Shown one piece after another: positions 56,987-64,000 of a stretch of 64,000 bases of DNA. Numbering within the stretch: the first letter of the stretch is position 1; every line of letters begins with the position of its first letter. Under the pieces are notes generated by a model. The model was not told where the DNA came from. It made no database searches and saw only the letters and a list, made by a program, of their open reading frames with translations. This DNA comes from Trachythela sp. YZ-2020. Taxonomy: Eukaryota > Cnidaria > Anthozoa > Malacalcyonacea > Clavulariidae. Position numbers and translations under genes: made by a program. Location: the NCBI GenBank assembly GCA_016169945.1, contig JADLSH010000185.1, forward strand, positions 372,001 through 436,000, written 5' to 3'.

Positions 56987-57560
56987 CAGTCATGCTATTT
57001 TAATATTTATAGAGGGCTATATGATGGCCTTAATAAAGCAAATGAATGATTTCTTTCTCTTTGATCGACTCCCTCCGGTTGTGTGAAGTACTTCAAAAAA
57101 TTAAAGATTATTCTTTCTCGTACAATGATCTATGATCACTATGCTATGATTTACTGTTCACAGACTATTTAGTACGTTTAATACTACAAAAAAAGCTTAG
57201 GCAGCCCTTTCCTTGCGATAGTAACTACCAGTTTAATAGTTTTATGTTTGAATCTAAATCTTGCGATGTGATTGGTTGATTTGATTGAAGAACAAATTTG
57301 AAATGTTCGTTTGCCGTTGACCATTCAGAATTACTTTTAGGAAGTTTAATACCTTTCTTTAAAGCGGGAATATTTTTTGGTTAACTATAGGCGCTTCGTT
57401 ATTAGTTGTTTGATTCATTTCATTGATATGTTCCGCGTAATTCATTGTTTAGTCCATGTATAACTCTACACCTACGCTGATGCATCTTAAGACCTCGTGC
57501 ACTTTTAATTTACACATTTTACCACAAACGTGCGGTGCCAGTGTGGGTAGAGTGTATCAA
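56987..57560. other. No gene recognised
   Basis: AT-rich, featureless. Confidence 0.45.
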
Positions 57561-57720
57561 ATATTCAGCGGTTGACTGTTGTGTAAAACTACCTAAAAAA
57601 TACACGTTTCGAGCGAAGGTCCTTCGTCTGGAAGTTAGGGAACGGAGGGCCTTCGCTCGAAACGTCGAGTTCTTATTGTATTTTTCAGGTAGTTTTACAC
57701 AACAGTCAACCGCCGAATAT
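57561..57720. repeat. Foldback repeat of the CGAAGGGCC family, copy C (best preserved)
   Basis: Arms of about 75 bp: ATATTCAGCGGTTGACTGTT on the left pairs with AACAGTCAACCGCCGAATAT on the right. The core carries both ACGTTTCGAGCGAAGGTCCT and GAGGGCCTTCGCTCGAAACG. Confidence 0.9.
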
Positions 57721-57721
57721 T

Positions 57722-57934
57722 TTACCACAGTAACACTTGACTGCAGCACGGCTTGATGATATTAGGCGTTTGCTTTGCTGTATTTTCAGCAGTGTGATCT
57801 TGTTCTGCTTGTGAAACTCGCTGTTTGCATCGTGACAAAATCTTTAGACAATAATATGTATTTTTTACATCGTTACAACCAAGCGTGACAAAATCTTTCC
57901 CACAGAACGAACAAACGACACAAATCAATAACAT
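57722..57934 (-). other. Cys-rich short ORF, possible zinc-finger leader of a retroelement
   Basis: A 70-codon minus-strand frame begins LLICVVCSFCGKDFVTLG and then CLKILSRCKQRVSQAEQDHT. The C-x2-C-G-K-x-F pattern resembles leader fingers of R2-like elements in similar genomes. It has no RT nearby. Function uncertain. Confidence 0.35.
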
Positions 57935-58127
57935 AGCTATAAAACTTGAACGAATCAGGACTGCAATCTTTACTGATGTTAATTTCTAAAATAATTTGTG
58001 ATTCAAGTAATAAATTTTCGATAAAACTTTAGACATGTACAGACCACGTCCGAACGGCGCTGTTCGATGCCTATATTGCCTTGTGTTTTCGGTTCTTTTG
58101 AAAACTACCTTTAAGCTTTACTATTAT

Positions 58128-58370
58128 AATTTTAGAAGATTTTAATGGTAAGACGCTTGAAAAACACAAAACGCAGCACACAATTAAGCTGGTGTCCTTG
58201 TATGATGAATATCAAAATACACATTTTATAGATGAACACACACGAGTAACAAAAACCACCCAGTTTCGTATTGACCACATAATTACAACAGCGCCACAGC
58301 GCATACGGAGAATGGTATCTGTTACCTCTCCATTATCGATCATAATTTAGTATTCGCAATGCGATATACG
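58128..58370 (+). pseudogene. CR1-like endonuclease fragment
   Basis: EDFNGKTLEKHKTQHTIKLV, then DEHTRVTKTTQFRIDHIITT, then, after a frameshift, a YLSIIDHNLVFAMR block. These match the GDFN...D-I-T...SDH part of APE-type endonucleases. It is isolated from any RT. Confidence 0.72.
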
Positions 58371-59224
58371 TTCGTGCCACGTGAGCAATCTTGAATTTTC
58401 CAGTATAGTGGTTATACAAATCTTTCAAATTAAACGGCTTTTCTAAGGATTTACAAAAAATACCATGTATAATATTCTCTTGTTTCAATATCAATTTATT
58501 TACCATATCAATACAGCCTTCGTTCTTGTTCTGGTCCCTTCAAAGCCATTGTAATAACACCCTACTGTCCACATGCTATGATGTCCAGAAATAATTGTTC
58601 CCAATGTATCGATCTGATTATAGTAATGTTCAATTGACGTAATCTGTTTACTATATCACCCCCTGTTTTTTTCAAAGAAGCAAAACACAATAAACTAGTT
58701 CATAATACTGGTCATATACGCACTGTCCAAATCTGTCTGGATTGTTTCGCATTCTACTTGACCATTTTACTGGTTCTTTGGCTACCTCAGCTTGATTTGC
58801 GTTGTCATTGCTGTTTCCGATTGTATTGTTCGTGTTGCCAGGATATCTTTCGTCGTCATCTTTCATATCAGCAGTTGTTTGTTTTGGTATGCGTTTGAAG
58901 TATGACACATTTCGTGTTATAATATGTCCGTTTTCGTTTCGTCTTGTGCTGTTCGGTTAAATAAGAGTTCCTCCCATGGGACTCCCGTTGAGCAATGCGG
59001 CGACGTTCGGTACTGGAGCAAGAAACGACTCGTTTCCTATTTCCAGGGCCGTTGCTCAATTTTATTTGTTTTTAGCGCCTTAACGAATGGTTGCATGAGC
59101 CGTTCTGCTTCGGCGTTCCCTTGTGGCAATAATGGAGTTGACGATACAATTCTTATTTCTAACGTTTCAGCATAGCGTCTGTACTCTTCTCCGTTAAACG
59201 GAGGTCCGTTGTCTGTCCTGACTA

Positions 59225-59607
59225 GAGACCTTACGATTTCAAGACGGCAACGTGACGACGACGGCTATAAGTACAATGAAATTTATAGTATTTTAGAATA
59301 GAAATGAATAATTAAAATCCCACGGGAGTTTTAGACGTCATCCTCGCTCTGTTTACAACGGTAAACTACAGATTTTTACGTCTTGTGTTCAACGTCTGCA
59401 TTTCAAGACGCGAGAAGTGGTACTCAGCAAATTGGCTCAGTACTGAAGTAGAATCTTCTAAACCAAAAAGCGCTTATCTCAACTTCCACAAACTGAAGTG
59501 AATTCATACGATTGATAATACACGACAAGTTTTATTTAATTGATTTATTTGAAGCAGTTTCTTTTGGCCGTCGTCGTTCGCGTTGCCGTCCTACATCGTA
59601 AGGTCTC
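59225..59607. mobile_element. 383-bp MITE inside gypsy integrase
   Basis: TIRs GAGACCTTACGAT and ATCGTAAGGTCTC continue inward for about 45 bp (GACGGCAACG, CGTTGCCGTC). TA (59223-59224, 59608-59609), or equally CTAG, is duplicated at the ends. Dropping the element and one target copy reconnects the integrase frame exactly, so both boundaries are well fixed. The superfamily is open: TA would suit mariner-like, CTAG other groups. Confidence 0.9.
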
Positions 59608-60054
59608 TAGTTTGCGAGAAATGCCGTGAACAGCGAATATTTTGTCGAGTTTTGGTATCATGACCATTACTACTCCGACTTCGGGGAAACGAGTCTATCG
59701 ATTGATGACTACCAATATATAAATACTCACCAGATGGAAGCGGTCCGTAAAAGTCCATGTGGATGTGCATGGGATGCATTCCTCTATTGTTTTCTTAATC
59801 ATCGTGTCCATTTTTGGAAACCACATTTTTCGCGTTTTACCGCTTTCGTTATGGTTACGCCAAGATGAATAGCATGAGCAATGTCGATAGCTCGTTGTTC
59901 TAGTGATTGTGGTAGAACTATCCTGGACCCACGAAGAACTATTCCTTTGGTACTGTAGTTACTGCAAGTTTGTCATTTACAGATATGATTATAAATGTTT
60001 ATCATGATCCTCTGTCATTTTCTGTTGCTTGAAGCTTGTTGATGTTGGGTGTCG

Positions 60055-60335
60055 CAGCACTTGTGGGTGTCGTGGTCACCACGCTTGCCTTTCAAGCTGG
60101 GAGACCCGGGTTCAATCCTTGGTCGGACCTCTCCTCATGGTCTTAAAATAATTGAGGAGAAAGTGCTACCTTTACCTTGACATCAGTAAATGGTTAGACT
60201 TTCGCGTCTTCTCGGATAAGGAAGTTAAAATCGTAGGTACCTCGGATGCCCTATCAATTGGGCAATAGCCTGTTGGGAAATCCGCTCACCAATGAATGAG
60301 AAACTCAATAAACTCAAAAACAAATAATCCGCTGG
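60055..60335 (+). mobile_element. tRNA-derived SINE inserted in the gypsy remnant
   Basis: A pol III B box GGTTCAATCC lies at 60109-60118. A plausible A-box region (GTCGTGGTCACCACGC) lies about 40 bp upstream. The body contains AAATAATTGAGGAGAAAGTG and GGTTAGACTTTCGCGTCTTC, followed by an A-rich 3' end near 60310-60330. It separates gypsy RNase H (60358 and above) from the connection region (below 60040). Confidence 0.8.
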
Positions 60336-61227
60336 ATTATTGATTCCTGGCTTATTCTTATTTTGAAAGGTATATGCCAGAAGTCTGAATATTATTTCTA
60401 GCGACTTGTGGTCGGTTATCAGGACAAACTTGTGTCCGTACAAGCATAAATGGAAGTGCTCTATCCTCCATAAAATGGCAAGAGCTTTTTTGTGTTTGCG
60501 AGTATCTCTTTTCCACGTCTGTCAGAGCTCGGCTAGCATATGCAACAGTGTTTTCTTCATCAAGTCCATTCGACTTTTGGGGTAGTATGGCTGACATTTC
60601 TACTGGACTAGCGTCACCATTGAGATAAATTTCTTCATATTTTGTAAAATAGGCCATACATCGTGTGAAGGAAAGAACTTCGGTTAGGTGGTTGAACGCA
60701 TTTTGGTGAATTCCATTCCAAACACATTTAATATTTTTCTTAGTTAGATCGCGCATAGGGTCGTATATACTTTTTATAACTATAGTTTTACGTTCCTAGA
60801 AGAATTTTCACTTCTGAAACATTTGTTGGTACTCATGCATTCTTTAAAGTTTAAATACGTTTTGGATCTGGCTTACTGCCATCTTTCGAGAAAATCTGAC
60901 CGAAGAATTCCACAGTGTCTCTCAAGAAAATACATTTTGTAGCATTGAGACGCAGACCCTTGCCTGAAAGGCGTTTCAGACATTTATCTAAGTATTCATC
61001 ATGTTCGTCTCGTGTAGTGCCATAGACAAGAATGCCGTCCGCAATGTTCTTAACTCCTGATAGTTATTGGAGTTCTTGGAGTTATACTGTACATTGGAAA
61101 ATTTCAGCTGCGAAGTTTGTTCCGTAATTCAGACTTTTACGACGGAAAAGACCGATGTGTCTAGTTTAGGGAATGCATAGTAAGGCGAGTTGCGTGAGTA
61201 TAAAGAAATCTGTCTTTCTCCCTATAG

Positions 61228-61349
61228 CTCAAAGACCAGTTCAACCTCCGGCTCCTCTCGTGCAACCAGACGATGCTGCTACTCTGCTGAATATTCCTGT
61301 CCCGCTTGTGGAGTTAGTTATCGACGTTGATCCAGCTGAACCGCATTAG
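61228..61349 (+). other. Exon-like segment, proline-rich C-terminus
   Basis: A strong pyrimidine tract and acceptor (TTTCTCCCTATAG) precede 40 open codons, QRPVQPPAPLVQPDDAATLL then VPLVELVIDVDPAEPH and a stop. No partner exon upstream was found, because the minus-strand gypsy remnant lies there. It could be the last exon of a gene interrupted by that element. Confidence 0.35.
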
Positions 61350-61502
61350 GCTCCGAATTTGGAGGTGATTATATCTTTCTCTGATTTAGTGTGCTTTGTT
61401 GTACCTTAGATTTAGTTTGGAACCGGTTCTGTTTTCTCAGTTACTGGCCATGATACCTACTTTATTAGCGCCAATAGTGTGGGATATGCTTTGTTTGTTG
61501 TA

Positions 61503-61739
61503 CAGGGTGTATCAAAAAAACTGCAAATACAATAATTTGTATGCACGAGATCATACATTAGAATTTCAATGGCTGTGCAAATAATTACGCTTCTGGGATT
61601 TGAAAATACGTTTCCCAGGGGTATCAAAACAAGCACACAAAGTGAATTAAACTTATGAGTTCGATTACGAATGGCTCAGTTAAGAACAGAACTATCGTGC
61701 ATACAAATTATGGTATTTGCAGTTTTTTTATACACCCTG
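61503..61739. mobile_element. Tc1/mariner-like MITE 1
   Basis: Ends CAGGGTGTATCAAAAAAACT and AGTTTTTTTATACACCCTG are inverse complements; the TIRs reach about 45 bp. TA flanks both ends (61501-61502 and 61740-61741). Confidence 0.92.
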
Positions 61740-61919
61740 TAGTTTGTGGGTCTATTGTACTAGCTCCAGGTGGGTTGTGGGATTTGGTTTTTGAGCATGC
61801 GTGCATGCCCACACGAATTGCCCTTTTTTGCTTGATGTTTGCCGGTTTTTGGACTACATATTTCGTCTTGGGTGGGAATATTTTGTTGTTCGGCCTGTTC
61901 GTGTTTGCTTTTCGTTATA

Positions 61920-62136
61920 CAGGGTCCGTCTACAAAGATATTACATATCAATTGCAAACTTGACGAGTTAAATTCAACGGAAATTCGACATGTAAAACAG
62001 GCCTCAACATTCTGAATCCCTTCTTAACACACAGTTCAAGTCTTAATTATACCCATGTGTGAATTGAATACAATAGGTTGTTTGACACCAATGCTAATTT
62101 CAATTTCAAATGGCTTACTTTTTTTGGCATACCCTG
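61920..62136. mobile_element. Tc1/mariner-like MITE 2 (degraded)
   Basis: CAGGGTCCGTCTAC at the left and TTTTTGGCATACCCTG at the right are flanked by TA. The TIR similarity is limited to about 8 bp plus scattered matches. Confidence 0.6.
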
Positions 62137-62170
62137 TAGTTGAGTCCTTAATGGGATTGGCTTGAGGCTA

Positions 62171-62775
62171 TCCAGGGCGTCCCAAAGAAAAGTCCCCCTT
62201 TAGAAATCACTCTTGTGCGTTATTATACCTTTGGGAATTTAATTGAATTGTATATGAACGGCGGAAGTATTTACCACTTCCCTTCGTCCAAATAATTTAA
62301 CGCGACGATCGAAGCAAGCAAAACGATTTCACAAACAAATGGTTTTACGACAAATACTCGTTGCTCTGTAGTCAGTTGAACCATTCTTACTCGAACTGAC
62401 GGTAAGACGAATTTGTAATTTGACATTTTTGTGTTGCTGTTCGTTTTAGAAGCTATTTTAAATTCCCAGAGGTATAACAACGCACGTTTAACAACAAAAG
62501 AGTGATATCTACAGGGTGTCTCCAAAAAAACTGAACCTTTCAAATGCAAATTAGCCATAACCTATTGTAGTAATTTGACAGCTCTAATAATTGCTTTGAA
62601 TTAATGGTGCGCAAAAACACAAGGTCTTATACACATGGGAAATTAATTACGCACCATTAATTCGAAGCAATTAGAGCTGTCAAATTACTACAATAGGTTA
62701 TGGCTAATTTGAATTTGAAAGGGATCAGTTGTTTTTGAGACATACTGTATAGGGGGACTTTTTTGGGATACCCTG
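62171..62775. mobile_element. Tc1/mariner-like MITE 3, host of a nested MITE
   Basis: The left arm TCCAGGGCGTCCCAAAGAAA...GTCCCCC...ACTCTTGTGCGTTATTATAC pairs with the right arm, which is split at 62510/62748 by MITE 4. TA lies outside both ends. Confidence 0.82.
62512..62747. mobile_element. Tc1/mariner-like MITE 4, nested in MITE 3
   Basis: A near-perfect palindrome: CAGGGTGTCTCCAAAAAAAC, then ATTAGCCATAACCTATTGTA on the left; the right arm repeats these as TACAATAGGTTATGGCTAAT and ends GACATACTG. TA flanks both ends (62510-62511 and 62748-62749). Removal restores MITE 3's right arm. Confidence 0.92.
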
Positions 62776-62911
62776 TATATAAGGGGGTTTATTTATGCTA
62801 GTTGATCGTGGATTCATGAGCGCTAGCTGTTAATGTTTTGGTTTTAACTTTGTTTAATGGGTTTTGTTTATCGTTCAGCAAATTGCTGTCCAGTTTATGC
62901 ATTAGACTTAA

Positions 62912-63099
62912 GCCTGGTTCACACTAGCAATTTTGTGGGCGATTATTCTGCTCGCGAATGCGAATGAGTGGACTCACGAACCAAAGTATGTGACCATTAT
63001 GGGATCGGTTTTACAAAGATATACGTTGATATGTTATTCGCTCGATCACATCAATCAGGAGGAGAAAAGTCGCCGACAAAATACTAGTGTCAACCAGGC
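62912..63099. mobile_element. 188-bp TTAA-flanked MITE (GCCTGGTTCACACTAG)
   Basis: Ends GCCTGGTTCACACTAG and CTAGTGTCAACCAGGC match at 15 of 16 positions; the TIRs extend to about 30 bp. TTAA lies at 62908-62911 and 63100-63103. Confidence 0.85.
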
Positions 63100-63103
63100 T
63101 TAA

Positions 63104-63480
63104 GTGTTGGCCTAAAGTACACTAGTTGAGACCATAGCCTGTTTGTGTCAAATTCAATCTGTTTGGCTTGCGTGTTCATTGTAGGTGAACAGTCAACTGT
63201 GCGTGTTGCACGAAAGCCTGTATTTGGCTATTGTATTAATTGGCAATGCATGGGGAGAGCGACTTGCATTTTGTAATGCAAGATGGCTTGAACCCGTGCA
63301 CACTCAACACTAATCCAGTGTTAGGAGTGAGGTCAAGTTTAACTAGGGATTACTTCGTTTTGGGTTTATTGTTGGGAAGAATGTTCGTTCTGGAGTACAG
63401 GGGTTTTGTTTCAGAATTGCACATTTGTCCTGTGTTCTTCACTGAGGAGACGTGATTAATTATTTCACGCCTCCTTTTAG
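63104..63480. other. No gene recognised
   Basis: It holds a pyrimidine tract and acceptor (CGCCTCCTTTTAG) at its end, used by the next entry. Confidence 0.4.
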
Positions 63481-63735
63481 GAGCAGTTTCAGAACGCTGC
63501 TCGAGTATCGTCTGTCGACCAGGCGTTGTTGTTTGTCCGCCAGCTTGCGTTTCGTTCCGCCAACGTTTCAGATCCGTACGCCCTCATTGGTGCACTAGAT
63601 CATTTATAGGATGTGGCCAGCCGGTCGCGTCGGGCCATAAAGATGTCCGGCGGTATGAAGCCGTGTTGTGCAATTGCAATAAGCTCCCCTTGAATCCCGA
63701 ATGGGGGATTTCGCCAGGATTTAGATTTTAGTGTG
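63481..63735 (+). other. Exon-like coding segment, unidentified
   Basis: After the acceptor at 63480 the frame EQFQNAARVSSVDQALLFVR, then FRSANVSDPYALIGALDHL, runs to TAG at about 63609. A second frame picks up QPVASGHKDVRRYEAVLCNC, then PLNPEWGISPGFRF and a stop. The switch implies a one- or two-base lesion or a missed splice. The two halves read like one protein of unknown family. Sequence from 63740 to the end shows no further gene. Confidence 0.4.
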
Positions 63736-64000
63736 ATTTAGTTATTTTTCTGTGTGAACTGTGGTTTTGTTTCTTTTTTTCTGGCTGTTAGGGGTCAACT
63801 TTCCCAGATCTATCTACAACTCTTTGTGCTTGACTCTAGCAGTTGTGCCGGGACTGTTGCCTTCTGGTCCTTGAGGGTTTCCTTCGTACTTCTTAATCCC
63901 CGAGCCGGCCCGAAGCGCCGTGCGAGGGTACTAATTCCGCTCGGATATCTACACCCGGGTATGTGACAAGATAGCGGAATGCAAAGTCGTCCAAATATTT

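Larger units (their letters stand above)
58672..61165 (-). pseudogene. Ty3/gypsy pol remnant (RT, RNase H, integrase)
   Basis: On the minus strand from 61165 the order is: RT palm end with NYGTNFAAEIFQ and GVKNIADGILVYGTTR (second catalytic Asp replaced by Gly); GQIFSKDGSKPDPKRI; then RNase H at 60756-60358 with YLNGDASPVEM, VAYASRALTDVEKRYSQT and GHKFVLITDHKSLEII. A connection segment with IDIAHAIHLGV and the integrase region (HIHMDFYGPLPSGEYLY; RTDNGPPFNGEEY near 59200) follow, with a basic C-terminal tail RMRNNPDRFGQ ending near 58690. Stops and frameshifts are numerous. A SINE interrupts the RNase H/connection part and a MITE interrupts the integrase. No LTRs are visible. It may be the same family as 1-1395. 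Confidence 0.88.

Noticed and set aside
60055..60125. Functional tRNA gene
   Set aside because: A B box is present, but the cloverleaf cannot be completed and the downstream sequence continues as a SINE body.

Overview
The window reads as nuclear DNA of an invertebrate animal, most likely a cnidarian (an inference). It is AT-rich, its genes have GT-AG introns, and it is dominated by interspersed repeats. These include CR1/L2-like, R2-like and Ty3/gypsy retrotransposon debris, a tRNA-derived SINE, and many non-autonomous TIR or foldback elements, several with intact target-site duplications (TSDs). There is no bacterial-style gene organisation. Coding calls below come from reading frames, splice signals and protein motifs seen by eye; no database search was possible.

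Layout. 1-24 kb: a minus-strand gypsy element split by a young non-LTR insertion (1.4-4.05 kb), an R2-like remnant, CR1-like fragments, a gypsy gag-protease fragment, and a 3.4 kb CACTG-ended TIR element with unusual subterminal repeat arrays (15.3-18.7 kb). 24-29.4 kb: nested MITEs, then a 3.7 kb element with about 0.95-1 kb inverted arms and an 8-bp TSD; its left arm and its spacer are each invaded by another MITE.

29.4-36.9 kb is the most interesting segment. It is a 7,464-bp unit with matching termini (17 identical bp) and a perfect 9-bp TSD. It holds two tail-to-tail, intron-containing genes. The plus-strand gene (4 exons, 258 aa) is of unknown function. The minus-strand gene is a RecQ-family helicase whose reconstructed product has an N-terminal zinc-finger region (about 733 aa before damage). 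No transposase is recognisable. The unit was later hit by a hAT-like MITE (8-bp TSD, in an intron) and by a 1.9 kb long-TIR foldback (6-bp TSD, in the helicase first exon). A second, much smaller TIR element with a RecQ-like helicase remnant lies at 49.0-50.0 kb.

37-53 kb: a nearly full-length CR1-group element (41.8-45.85 kb), dispersed-repeat copies inverted relative to those at 22-24 kb, and a 9-bp-TSD MITE whose empty site survives in the other copy. 53-57 kb: a decayed gene resembling the P2X7-intracellular-domain family, a credible small two-exon minus-strand gene (113 aa), and a probable two-exon gene encoding nine 11-residue repeats. 57-64 kb: a minus-strand gypsy pol pseudogene carrying a nested MITE and a SINE, a cluster of Tc1/mariner-like MITEs nested in one another, and isolated exon-like segments of unidentified genes near the right edge.
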